Positions 11,531 through 22,362 of a DNA stretch of 64,000 nt are shown in pieces. Each line of letters starts with the position of its first letter. Position 1 is the first letter of the stretch. Location: positions 407,919,703 to 407,983,702 of the forward strand of contig NC_057811.1 of the NCBI RefSeq assembly GCF_018294505.1. The letters are read 5' to 3'. The position numbers and the translations under genes were made by a program. This stretch comes from Triticum aestivum. Lineage: Eukaryota; Streptophyta; Magnoliopsida; Poales; Poaceae. The notes under the pieces are model-generated. The model was not told the origin of the DNA, did no database searches, and saw nothing but the letters and a program-made list of their open reading frames with translations.

Positions 11531-13287
11531 CTAGGTAGCATTCCACATCAAAAATTATGTTTTTATCATTTACCTACTCGAGGACGAGCATGAATTAAGC
11601 TTGGGGATGCTGATACGTCTCCAACGTATCTATAATTTTTGATTGTTCCATGCTATTATATTATCTGTTTTGGATGTTTATGGGCTTTATTATACACTTT
11701 TATATTATTTTTGGGACAAACCTATTAACCGGAGGCCCAGCCCAAATTGCTGTTTTCTTGCCTATTTCAGTGTTTCGAAGAAAATGAATATCAAACGGAG
11801 TCCAAACGGAATGAAACCTTTGGGAGAGTTATTTTTGGAACGGAAGCAATCCAGGAGACTTGGAGTAGACGTTAGGGAAGCTTCAAGGTGGCCACGAGGC
11901 AGGGAGGCGCGCCCCCACCCTCATGGGCCCCTCGTGGCTCCCCTGACCGACTTCTTTCGCCTATATATAACCATATACCCTAAAAACATCAAGGAGCACA
12001 ATAGATCGGGTGTTCCGCCGCCGCAAGCCTCTGTAGCCACCAAAAACCTATCGAGGCCCTGTTCCAGCACCCTGCCGGAGGGGGATCCCTCACCGGTGGC
12101 CATCTTCATCATCCCGGCGCTCTCCATGACGAGGAGGGAGTAGTTCACCCTCGGGGCTGAGGGTATGTCCCAGTAGCTATGTGTTTGATCTCTCTCTCTC
12201 TCTCTCTCTCGTGTTCTTGATATGGCACGATCTTGATGTACTACGAGCTTTCTATTATAGTTGGATCTTATGATGTTTCTCCCCCTCTACTCTCTTGTAA
12301 TGGATTGAGTTTTCCCTTTGAAGTTATCTTATCGGATTGAGTCTTTAAGGATTTGAGAACACTTGATGTATGTCTTGCATGTGCTTATCTGTGGTGACAA
12401 TGGGATATCACGTGATCTACTTGATGTATGTTTTGGTGATCAACTTGCGGGTTCCGTGACCTCGTGAACTTATGCATAGGGGTTGGCACACGTTTTCGTC
12501 TTGACTCTCCGGTAGAAACTTTGGGGCACTCTTTGAAGATCTATGTGTTGGTTGAATAGATGAATCTGAGATTGTGTGATGCATATCGTATAATCATACC
12601 CACGGATACTTGAGGTGACATTGGAGTATATAGGTGACATTAGGGTTTTGGTTGATTTGTGTCTTAAGGTGTTATTCTAGTACGAACTCTATGATAGATC
12701 GAACGGAAAGAATAGCTTCGTGTTATTTTACTACGGACTCTTGAATAGATCGATCAGAAAGGATAACTTTGAGGTGGTTTCGTACCCTACCATAATCTCT
12801 TCGTTTGTTCTCCGCTATTAGTGACTTTGGAGTGACTCTTTGTTGCATGTTGAGGGATAGTTATATGATCCAATTATGTTATTATTGTTGAGAGAACTTG
12901 CACTAGTGAAAGTATGAACCCTAGGCCTTGTTTCCTAGCATTGCAATACCGTTTGTGCTCACTTTTATCATTAGTTACCTTGCTGTTTTTATATTTTCAG
13001 ATTACAAAAACCTATATCTATCATCCATATTGCACTTGTATCACCATCTCTTCGTCGAACTAGTGCACCTATACAATTTACCATTGTATTGGGTGTGTTG
13101 GGGACACAAGAGACTCTTTGTTATTTGGTTGCAGGGTTGCTTGAGAGAGACCATCTTCAACCTACGCCTCCCACGGATTGATAAACCTTAGGTCATCCAC
13201 TTGAGGGAAATTTGATACTGTCCTACAAACCTCTGCACTTGGAGGTCCAACAACGTCTACAAGAAGAAGGTTGTGTAGTAGACATCA
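11531..13287 (+). mobile_element. 5'-truncated gypsy element (F): internal 3' end plus 3' LTR
   Basis: Bases 11531-11610 match the end of the internal domain of related elements (compare the minus strand at 33738-33830) and finish with the polypurine tract AAGCTTGGGGATGC. The LTR runs from TGATACGTCTCC at 11611 to GACATCA at 13287 (1,677 bp). No 5' LTR or coding region remains. The left junction falls where the minisatellite and the element both read CTAGGT, suggesting a microhomology deletion. The family resembles the Sabrina/Fatima group, but I cannot settle the name. Confidence 0.8.
12189..12210. repeat. (TC)11 microsatellite
   Basis: Eleven perfect TC units inside the LTR of fragment F. 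Confidence 0.95.
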
Positions 13288-13315
13288 AAGCTCTTTACCG
13301 ATCCTATCTTTGCTG

Positions 13316-13419
13316 GAGCCTTTTGCCGTCCACGGCAGATGGCAAAGGCCTTTGCCGTCTGCCATCCGTGCCTTTGCCGTCTGCCTTATCGGACGGCAAA
13401 GTAGCTGATTCCTGTAGTG
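13316..13419. repeat. CACTA-2 right subterminal and terminal repeats
   Basis: TTTGCCGTC and GACGGCAAA words recur at 13321-13404, followed by the terminal inverted repeat ending TGTAGTG. Only about 130 bases separate the gypsy fragment from the end, so the right subterminal region is shorter than the left. Confidence 0.85.
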
Positions 13420-14315
13420 TAGGTCCAAGGTGTCAGGTGGAGGAATCATTATTTTACATGTAATAAGGATGCACTTCCTTGCGTGCGGCCATGGACCCAG
13501 CTGTCAGCCTCTCCACTTACAGTCTCTTCTGATGGCTGTCGTTCGTCCGCGTTGACGACACCGTACCACCCGAGAGCACCAAGGTGGTGGACGACGGCAC
13601 GACCTAGGAAGGGAACGACCCAGAGTCGGGGAATACGCAGCAGTGGATGCCCACGCGGAGGGGAGTACGACGGTTGACTGCTTGGGTTGCGGTTTGAGGC
13701 TACCGTCTTCGGAGAATAACAGGGGGTGTGGGTGAGTAGAGGGAAGGCCTGGCCAATAGTGGGAGTAGGGTGGGGCGGTGAGGCCAGCGTGGCAGCACAG
13801 CCGGCCACGAGAGGCAGGAGCAGGCGGCACGGTCAGCGTTGGTTTGAGCGGCAGGAGCAAGAAGAAAAGAGGTTGAAGAAGCACGACGACCGTTGGATGG
13901 ACATCGTACGGTCACCGCAGCTAGAATCATTTATATTGACTAAGTTGACAAAGCCCTACGTCCGTGTCAACTTAGTAGGCCCACAAGTCAGCCTCCAAAT
14001 ATGGTGGGACCGACCTAGCAGCGGGGCTATTCAATATTTTTGTGCGTAATAGCTGGTGGATCTGAGCTGTTAGTGGGGGGAATGTTTTTTTCGCGAAATA
14101 TAGAGGCCCTTTCGGTGGGTCCCAGCTGTCAGAAGGAGGAACTATTATTTTGCGCGTAATAAGGAGGCACTTCCTACACGCAAAAAGGAGGCACTTCCTT
14201 GCGTGCGGCCGTGGACCAAGCTGTCAGCCTCTCCACGTGTGGTCCTCTTACGATGGATGTCCTTCGTTGACCACGCCATGCCGAGAGCACCAAGGCGGTG
14301 GACGATGGCGATGCC
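13420..14315. repeat. CACTA-1 internal DNA with a direct duplication of about 690 bp
   Basis: Unit 1 is 2188-2252 plus 13423 to about 14045; unit 2 is about 14050-14315 plus 23764 to about 24170. Shared landmarks in order: GGTGGGTCCCA, TTTTTTCG(T/C)GAAATA, AGGAGGCACTTCC or AGGATGCACTTCC, GAGAGCACCAAGG, CGGAGAATAACAG, GCACAGCCGGCCACG and TTAGTAGGCCCACAAGTCA. CACTA-2 interrupts unit 1 and gypsy G interrupts unit 2. A more degraded third copy may lie at 24530-24620. No gene is visible. Confidence 0.75.
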
Positions 14316-15714
14316 TAATACGTCTCCAACGTATCTACTTTTCCTAACGCTTTTCCTCTTGTTTTGGACTCTAATTTGCATCATTTGAATGAAACTAACC
14401 CCGGCATGACGCTGTTTTCAGCAGAACTACCATGGTGTTGTTTTTGTGCAGAAATAAAAGTTCTCGGAATGGAACGAAACTTTGGGAGGATTTTTTATAC
14501 AATAAATAAGAATTTTTGGAGCCAAGATCCACCGGAGGGGGGCACCTGGGTGGCACAACCCACCAGGGTGCGCCCCCCTCCTAGCGCGCCCAGGTGGGTT
14601 GTCCCCACGGACCCTAAAATCGATGCTATAAAATCCTATTTTTTAAGAAAAAAATCAGGGAGAAAGAATTATCGTGATCCACGAGACGGAGCCGCCGTCA
14701 CCTCATGTTCTTCATCGGGAGGCCAGATCTGGAGTCCGTTTGGGGCTCCGGAGAGGGGGATCTTTGTTCTTCGTCATCACTAACCCTTCTCCATCGCCAA
14801 TTCCATCATGCTCCCCACTGGGAGTGAGTAATTCCTTCGTAGGATCGCTGGTCGGTGAGGAGTTGGATGAGATTCATCATGTAATTGAGTTAGTTTTGTT
14901 AGGGCTTGATCCCTAGTATCCACTATGTTCTAAGATTGATGTTGCTATGACTTTGCCATGCTTAATGCTTGTCACTTTGGGCATGGGTGCCATGAATTCA
15001 GATCTGAACCGTTTATGTTATCACCATTATATCCATGTTCTAGATCCGATCTTGCAAGTTATAGTCACCTACTACGTCCTATGATCTGGCAACCCCGGAG
15101 TGACAATAGTCGGGACCACTCCCGGTGATGACCGTAGTTTGACGAGTTCATGTATTCACCGTGTGTTAATGCTTTGTTCCGGTTCTCTATTAAAAGGAGG
15201 CCTTAATATCCCTAAGTTTCCAATATGGACCCCACTACCACGGGAGGGTAGGACAAAAGATGTCATGCAAGTTCTTTCCATAAGCACGTATGACTATTTA
15301 CGGAATACATGCCTACATTATAGTGATGAACTGGAGCTAGTGCCGTATCGCCCCAGGTTATAACTGTCTCATGATGAATATCATCCAACAAGTCACCAAT
15401 CCAATGCCTACAAATTTATCTTATATTGTTTCTACTAAGTTACTACTGCTGCTGTTACTATTGCACTTGCTACAAAATTACTGCTATCACTGTTAGCGTT
15501 ACCATTGCTGCTGCTACTATTATCAAAACTATCATACTACTTAGCTACTGATCACTTTGCTGCAGATAATTAATCTCCAGGTGTGGTTGAATTGACAACT
15601 CAGTTGCTAATACCTTCAAATATTCTTTGGCTCCCCTTGTGTCGAATCTATAAATTTGGGTTGAATACTCTACCCTCGAAAACTGTTGCGATCCCCTATA
15701 CTTGTGGGTTATCA
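14316..15714 (+). repeat. 5' LTR of gypsy G (1,399 bp)
   Basis: Runs from TAATACGTCTCCAACG to TGTGGGTTATCA. It carries a GC-rich inverted repeat (GCACAACCCACC .. GGTGGGTTGT) at about 14550-14602 and a TATA-like CTATAAAAT shortly after. Compared with the 3' LTR it has a short extra segment near 14344 and scattered substitutions. Confidence 0.9.
14626..14634 (+). promoter_or_regulatory. TATA box of gypsy G 5' LTR
   Basis: CTATAAAAT lies 30 bases after the GC-rich inverted repeat; the same box is at 22671-22679 in the 3' LTR. Position in the LTR fits the U3/R boundary. Transcription start not determined. Confidence 0.6.
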
Positions 15715-15725
15715 AGACCTTTTTC

Positions 15726-15743
15726 TGGCGCCGTTGCCGGGGA
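15726..15743 (+). other. primer-binding site of G (tRNA-Asp type)
   Basis: TGGCGCCGTTGCCGGGGA, eleven bases after the LTR, is complementary to the 3' end of plant tRNA-Asp. The same site, reversed, is found in A, C and D. Athila-lineage gypsy elements are known to use tRNA-Asp. Confidence 0.85.
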
Positions 15744-15792
15744 GCATAGCAATATTTGTTGAGTCACTTGGGATTATTATCAATTTATCACG

Positions 15793-17887
15793 ATGAAGAA
15801 TCTGAAGGATGCTAAGACTAAGATTTATCCCTCTAAGACGAGGGGGTAAGGAACTGCTATCCAGTTCTGCTTTAGATTCACCTTCGGTTATAAGTAAACT
15901 TGCAACACCACCACATGATATCAATTCTGATATGTCGCAAGTTATTGATGATGCTACTTCTGCTATGGATGATGCTAGTACCTTGCTTGATAATGATGAT
16001 GTGCCACTTGGTGAATTTCTTGATGAACAAATTGCTAGAGTAATACAACATGATGTTGTTGCATCTGATGATGAGCTTGAAACTGAAACTCCTGAAACAC
16101 CTGCTAGAACAAGCCTTCCTAGATATGAATTGCCTAAGGTACCGGACGGTTATGTTATGAATGAGGAGAGAACTAGAGATATTCTAGCTTGCAGGGATAG
16201 AGATGATCTAGAGAAATTATTATGCAAGTATAAAGAAAAATCTCTGAATGCTAGAATGAAATATGACCCTAGGTTTGCTACTTCACCGATCTTTATTGAT
16301 GATAAGGATTATGAATTCTCTGTCGACCCAGAGTTAATTACTTTGGTTGAATCTGATCCTTTCCATGGTTATGAAACTAAAACTGTTGTGGCACATCTTA
16401 CTAAGTTGAATGACATAGCCACCCTTTTTACTCATGATGAGAAGACTCGTTATTACTATATTCTCAAATTATTTCCGTTCTCATTAAAGGGTGATGCTAA
16501 AGCTTGGTACAATACTCTTACTCCTCGTTGTGTGCGTAGTCCCCAGGATATGATTTATTACTTCTCTGAAAAATATTTTCCTGCAAATTAAAGAAGAAAG
16601 TTTCCCACAAGCTTGGGGGAGGCTTTGCCAATTACTTAATGCTTTGCCTGATCATCCTCTTAAGAAAAATGAAATACTTGATATCTTCTACAATGGACTA
16701 ACCGATGCTTCTAGGGATTTCCTAGATAGTTGTGTTGGTTGTGTTTTCAGGGAACGAACTATTGGACAAGCTGAAGAGTTATTGAATAACATATTAAAAA
16801 ATTATGATGATTGGACTCTTCCGGAACCACCGCCTAAACCACTCCGAAGAGGAGGGGTATATTATATCTCAGTCCTGAAGATATGCAAGAGGCAAAGAAA
16901 TCTATGAAGGAAGAAGGTATTAAAACAGAGGATGTCAAAAATTTACCTCCTATTGAAGAAATACATGGGCTTAATACACCACCACTGCCTAAGGTGGTAG
17001 AGGTAAGTTCTTTAATGAAGTTCAATGATAATGACAATCCTCACAATATGCACCCTAGCCAATGCCTTTATGAGTTTGAAAACTAAATTAGAAAACAAGA
17101 TCACTTCAATGCAAATGTTATGAAACAATTGAAATACAATTCTGATATGATTGCTTGCTTGAGTAACTTGTTATTTAGAATCTCAAATGATGTTAGAGGT
17201 GTTGGAAAACATGCTTCTATGGTTCAAACTCAGTTAGAACGAGTTGCTAAATCTCAAAGAGAGTTGCTTGATGAAATGAATAATAATAAACATGACTTTG
17301 TTGTTAGAGTTGCAACTAGAGGAGGTAAAATGACTCAGGAACCACTCTATCCTGAGGGACACCCAAAAAGAATTGAACAAGACTCACAAAGAAATAACAC
17401 TAGTGCACCTAGTCCTTCTAGAAAGAAAAAGAAGAAGAAAGATGATAGGACTTTGCATGCTTCTAGTGAACCTGAAGTAGAAAACCCTCCTGATAATGAT
17501 AATGATACTTCTATCTCTGATGCTGAAACTCAGTCTGGTAATGAACACTTGCCTTCTGATAATGAAAAAGATAATGATGAGGTTCATGAAGATGCTCAAC
17601 AAAATAATAAAGAACCAGACAATGATGTTGAGATAGAAGCACCTGTTGATCCTGATAACCCACCACCTAAGAATAAAAGGTATGATAAAAGTGACTTTGT
17701 GGCTAGAAAACAGGGTAAAGAAAGAGAACCATGGGTTCAAAAACCTATGCCCTTTCCACCTAAGTCAACTAAAAAGAAAGATGATGAAGAATTTGAACGC
17801 TTTGCTGAAATGCTGAGGCCAGTCTTTTTGCGTACTCGCTTGACTGATATCCTGAAAATGCCTCCTTATGCAAGACATCATCACTAA
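15793..17887 (+). pseudogene. gag of gypsy G, frameshifted
   Basis: Capsid-type protein of the element. Longest frame 15809-16591 includes the gag hallmark LKGDAKAWYNTL near its end. Homologous sequence continues in other frames at 16593-16907 (with QAWGR followed by LPDHPLKKNEILDIFYNGL), 16883-17086 and 17120-17887. The C-terminal part has a Lys-rich block (SRKKKKKKDD), an Asn/Asp/Glu-rich linker, and ends just before the protease frame with FAEMLRPVFLRTRLTDILKMPPYA. At least four frame changes or stops separate the pieces. Its length suits an Athila-type gag; no CCHC knuckle is seen. Confidence 0.8.
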
Positions 17888-18503
17888 TAAGAGAAAAATA
17901 CCGGAAGCTGAAATCTCCACTATGCTTGCTAATTATACTTTTAAAGATGGAGTACCTAAAAAACTTGGAGATCTGGGAATACCAACTATACCTTGCTCTA
18001 TCAAAAAGAATTATGTGAAAACTGCTTTGTGTGATTTAGGAGCTGGTGTTAGTGTTATGCCTTTCTCTTTATATAAAAGACTTGATTTGAATAAACTCAC
18101 ACCTACTGAAATATCTTTGCAAATGGCTGACAAATCAACTGCCATACCTATCGGTATCTGTGAGGATGTGCCCGTTGTTGTTGTTAATGTTACTATTTTG
18201 ACTCACTTTGTTATACTTGAGATGCCCGAGGACGACAACATGTCGATTATCCTTGGTAGACCCTTCTTGAATACTGCAGGGGCTGTTATTGATTGCAATA
18301 AAAGCAAGGTCACTTTTCACACCAATGGTAATGAGCATACGGTGCACTTTCCGAAGAAACAATTCCAACTGAATGGTATTAATGTTATTGAAAAATCTCT
18401 GACAATCACTATTGGAAGCTTTCAAATACCTCTAACTACTGTCAAAAAGAAATATGAAATGCTTATTGTTGGGGACATTCATATCCCCGTTGAGGTAACT
18501 TAG
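17868..18503 (+). pseudogene. retropepsin-like protease of gypsy G
   Basis: Aspartic protease that would mature gag. The motif CDLGAGVSVMPFSLYKRL, about residues 55-72, is the D-x-G-A active-site region in the Athila variant; IILGRPFLNTAGAVIDC follows, as in gypsy proteases. It overlaps the end of the gag frame, consistent with a one-base shift. The frame closes normally at 18501 with no reverse transcriptase after it, so pol has been lost rather than merely frameshifted. Confidence 0.85.
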
Positions 18504-18773
18504 TGATTTACGATAGTTCTTCGGTTTCATGCTAATCGAAAGTGGTTGTTAATAAGACTTGATCAACCTTATTAATGGATCATTTTTGAGAGGTATGAAG
18601 TTGATGAATTTAGTAAGCACTACCTTCTGTCCCTACTTTTTGTTTTCTGTTTTTATTAGTTAAATAAAATAAAATGCCATGTTTCGTCTATTTTTTGAAT
18701 TTCCCGTGCAATAAAAAAATGACCCAAAAATAAAAGTTCTCAGAATGCTCTGAAAATCTAATATGATTTTTTT

Positions 18774-18960
18774 GAATATTTAAGAATTTCTGGTGCAAAT
18801 AACATCAGAGGGAGGTGCACCAGGTGGGCACAACCCACTTGGGCGCGCCAAGACCCCCAGGCGTGCCCTGGGTTGTGGTCCCCATGTGGGCCCCCTCACT
18901 TATCCCTTCACACCACATCATCACTTACCTCCAGAAAAAATTCACCATTGCTCTCTCTCC
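18774..18960 (+). promoter_or_regulatory. LTR-like GC-rich block before the 3' ORF of G
   Basis: GAATATTTAAGAATT, CAAATAAC, CAGAGGGAGG, CACCAGGTGGGCACAACCCA and GGGCGCGCC occur in the same order and spacing as in the LTR of element A read on its own strand (about 44790 down to 44690). The block ends about 330 bases before the ORF start. It may be a second promoter or an old LTR-derived piece; no clear TATA box is present in this copy. Confidence 0.45.
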
Positions 18961-19285
18961 CGTGTTCTTGCTCTCAAACCCACGGATTTTGATCTCTTTG
19001 CTCGAAGCTCTGTTTCCGAAACTGTTTCGGGGGATTGTTGCTTTGTATGTGACTCCACCGTTTGTCCAATTAGTTTTTGTTTTAGTGGTTTATATTTTTA
19101 ATAATTAGCTACTCTGGGTGCTGCTGTAGATGAGCTTGCATGTTGAATTCTTAGAGTTCTAAGTAGTTTGAATGCTTGCTATGGCCTCTATGCATCCCTA
19201 TGAGTAGTTGCTATCAATTTTGTGAAGTTTTGTTGAGAAAAGTTTGTGGACTAAAAATTTCAGAATTTTTGTTCATAGGAAAAGG

Positions 19286-20298
19286 ATGAATATCTTTAGG
19301 AAGTTTGCTTCTAAGAAGAACTCCAAGGGTGTTATTGGGGAGTCGTCTGACAGTGATCTCCATCCTCGGAGGTTGGCGGAGGTACGGCCGTGCGAATGGC
19401 CGCACACCCAGTTCATGGAAGAGGCTGGAATCCTTCATGAGTTCACACAATATTCTGCTAATGCCGGCCTCACCGACTTCATCACAGCTGAATGTGAACA
19501 ATATCATCTCCTCACAAACATCTTTGTTCAAAGTTTTACTTTCTTTCCTAGGAATAATCCCCCTGCGGTGCGGTTTAGTTTATATGCTGAAACCCGTCAG
19601 ATACCACTTACTGAATTTTGTAACATATGCATGATCCCTTCTGACGGGAGCTTAGCTGAGCCTAGGCCGGCAGAGTTTGAGGCCTTTTATCGCACCTTGA
19701 CAGTGGGAGATGAGATAGGGGTGTTAGCTATCACTGCCGCTAGCTTGCATTTTCCTGCTGTTCATTACTTTGCTCTTTTCATTGCAAAATGCTTGCTTGC
19801 TAGAGAGAAGGTGGGTGCACTTAGTTCACCAGACCTTGCTGTTTTACGTCGTGCGCTAGAGGGCGACAACACTTATAGCTTGGGAGCTATTGTGGCACGT
19901 CGCCTTCATATTAATAAATCCAAGGTAAAATACATGATGGGGTTTTCGCTACTCGTTTGGCGACTCACTTCAATGTTGAGATACGCCTCCATGATCACCC
20001 TCTTACCAAACTTTACCTAGATCGCGCAGCCATGGAACACCACCATTTTATTGCACGAGATTACCCTGACATTCCTATTCCTTATAACCTGGTTTTTAGC
20101 ATTGAAACTCGTGATATTATTCCATTGCCTGCTCCTGCTTTGTTTGATCCTGTTGCTAGGGGCGGATACAGGATTATGCCTGCGGATATCATCGCCAACC
20201 GAAACGATCAGGCTGCTGCAGAGGAGGAGGAAGAGCCTCAGCAGTGGGATGAGTGGATGCCCGCTCCTCAGTACCCCAACTACTATCTAGGCTACTGA
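19286..20298 (+). pseudogene. 3' ORF of G (Athila ORF1-like), one frameshift
   Basis: Begins MNIFRKFASKKNSKGV. The first frame runs to about 19930; homologous sequence continues in the next frame (ATHFNVEIRLHDHPL) to the stop at 20296-20298, an acidic tail ending PNYYLGY. Predicted length is about 335 residues. It resembles the 'Athila ORF-1' type of plant retrotransposon protein, a family of unknown function found in gypsy elements and often placed where retroviruses have env. No signal peptide or clear membrane segment is seen. The single frameshift near 19920-19935 is the only damage noticed. Confidence 0.6.
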
Positions 20299-22348
20299 CT
20301 GCTTACCAAGTTAGGCCAAAAGCCTAAGCTTGGGGGAGTATGTGTTTCCCACCGACATTACATTCATGTTCACATATTTCATTCCTGTTCTCGGTGTTCA
20401 CACTTTTTCATTGTATCATCCATGCTTAAATTTATTTTCTCGCTTTCTTCTTGTGTGTTTGAAAAACCTTTAGAAAAACCAAAAAAAATTAGTTGTAGTT
20501 AATTTACTTTCTATGCCTGCTTAGTTGTAGCACTAAAAAGCAAACCCAAAAATATTTCCTTGTTCTTCTTTTGTTTGTTGGGAGCTTTCCCGTGTAAATA
20601 TTTTTCTCGTTTTTGCTTTTCCCTTCTATTTGCTTGTTCTAGAAAACCAAAAACTCCAAAAATATTTTCAGTGTGTTTCTCTGAATTTCTTTTCTTTTTA
20701 TTCGAGTCGTATCAAGGAGAAGACCACGATGAAAATGTTGAGTGGCTCTCATATGAAAAACTGTTGATCTAATAAAGATCCCATTTTACATTGTCTTCTC
20801 CTTTTGAATAAACTGTTTGCAGATTCCAGCTTAGTCCATGTCACTCTTGCACTATTATTACTTTCATATCGTTCGATCGTGCAACTGAAAGGCAATAATG
20901 ACGGTATTCGATGAACTGGCCATGGCAGAGAGAAACTGGTATGAACTCGACTTGTTCTGTTTGTGTAAATATGTTTAACCTAGTATCCATGATTCAGCCC
21001 ATCATGATTAAACATTTTTGCAATGACAATTAGATATTATAGTTTCCCATGCCATGCATAAGTAGCTGGGAGTGGATAATGATTTATATTGGATATCAAC
21101 ATTGCGTTAAAATGATTGTGATGTAGTATGATGATATGGTATCCTCCTCTGAATGTTGGAGTGGCTTGACTTGGCACATGTTCATGCATGTAGTTGAATC
21201 AAAACCAACATAGCCTCTATGATATTTATGTTCATGGTGTTCATATCCTACTCATGCTAGTGTCCAATGTTACTTATGCATAATGCATGTTCATGACCAT
21301 TGCTGCTCTCTAGCTAGCCGCTTCTCAATCTATTTTCTAGCCTTCGCCTGTACTAAGTGGGAATTCTGCTTGTGCATCAAAAACCTTGAACTCAAAAGTT
21401 ATTCCAGATGAGTCCAGCACACCTACCTATATGCGGTATTACCCTGCCATCCTAAGTAAATTTGCATGTGCCGCCTCTAAAAACTTCTAATAAATATCAT
21501 TTGTGTGTGCCTGGATCGTTCATGGAATGACAGGAGGTGGTCGGTATCATCCATGCTAAGTGGGTTATTCTCAGGTCGAGTGTTTATTCACTCGCCATCG
21601 CACGAGAAAAGGGCGGTAATAGGGATGCCCAGTCCGAAACTGCAAACAGAAAAAGCTTACAAATAATCAAACAAAAACTCCCAATGGAGTCAAAACCTTT
21701 ACTTTTATCGCTTGGGAACCGCCACTAGCGTGCTTAGCATGGAAGATATTGATAACTGGTAGTCGTGAAGTAAATGAAAACGGTGCATGTCTCAAAATAT
21801 CATTTACCTCTGTTTAAAAACTTGAGCTCTGACACCTCTGCAGATCACTGCTTCCCTCTGCGAAGGGACTATCTATTTACTTTTATGTTGTGTCATCACC
21901 TTCTAAAACAAGCGCCAGAACATGAGAGCACAGCTGTCATGACTTATGCATTGTGTGTAGCTAATGTTGGATGCATCAGGACTGGATCTTTTCTACCATG
22001 AATTACAATGTTTAGTCGTTGCTTGAACTTTTGAGGTGCTCTGCATTTATGTTTTGCGGTCTCAGAAAGAGCTACCGAGATACCACTATTGTCATATTAT
22101 ATCATGGTTGTTCTGATAACGTGTTGCCGTTTGAGATGCCTTATTATTACTCGCTAGCTGATTATGTTATTGATATGAGTTAATATAATTTTTAAGAGTT
22201 ATTGTCGGCATGGCTAGTTATAATGTTGGCTAAAAACCTGGGTGCTGTTTACGCTTATTTATGCAAACAAGAGCAAAAGAGTTCGTAAAATTTTTTCTTT
22301 TTCACTTTCAGTTTATCAACTGAATTGCTTGAGGACAAGCAAAGGTTT
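20299..22348 (+). other. non-coding 3' region of G with an extra polypurine tract
   Basis: Two kilobases without a credible ORF. Immediately after the ORF1 stop, at 20326-20339, AAGCTTGGGGGAGT duplicates exactly the polypurine tract at 22349-22362 next to the 3' LTR. The remainder is AT-rich with no repeats noticed. Confidence 0.7.
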
Positions 22349-22362
22349 AAGCTTGGGGGAGT
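22349..22362 (+). other. polypurine tract of gypsy G
   Basis: AAGCTTGGGGGAGT abuts the TG of the 3' LTR. It is the plus-strand primer site for reverse transcription. Confidence 0.85.

Larger units (their letters stand above)
2253..13419 (+). mobile_element. CACTA-2, near-complete TNP2-bearing CACTA transposon
   Basis: Left end CACTACTGGAATTAGC at 2253; right end GCTGATTCCTGTAGTG at 13404-13419. The two are imperfect inverted repeats over about 20 bases, followed on both sides by TTTGCCGTC-type subterminal repeats. Left flank is GGTA and right flank TAGGTCC. The related segment at 14100 reads CGGTGGGTCC, so the uninterrupted site was probably CGGTAGGTCC; a GTA duplication with one G lost at the right fits, but is not proven. 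Inside are a TNP2-class transposase, a TNPA/Ptta-class gene, low-complexity leader sequences, a minisatellite and a truncated gypsy element. Net length without the gypsy piece is about 9.4 kb. Confidence 0.9.

Noticed and set aside
562..13419. CACTA ends at 562 and 13419 as one element
   Set aside because: The terminal sequences differ (CACTACAAAAAAATA against CACTACAGGAATCAG). Each has a better partner, and flank reconstruction supports two separate elements.
13423..14049. Short open frames on both strands near 13450-14049
   Set aside because: They are in CACTA-1 non-coding DNA that is duplicated at 14050 and 23764 without keeping the frames open.
15726..15743. tRNA-Asp gene fragment
   Set aside because: It is the short primer-binding site next to an LTR, complementary to the tRNA 3' end, and recurs at the same place in A, C and D.
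16600..16624. Third internal polypurine tract in G (and at 42932 in A)
   Set aside because: The sequence encodes the conserved gag tryptophan region (QAWGR in G), so coding constraint explains it without a priming role.
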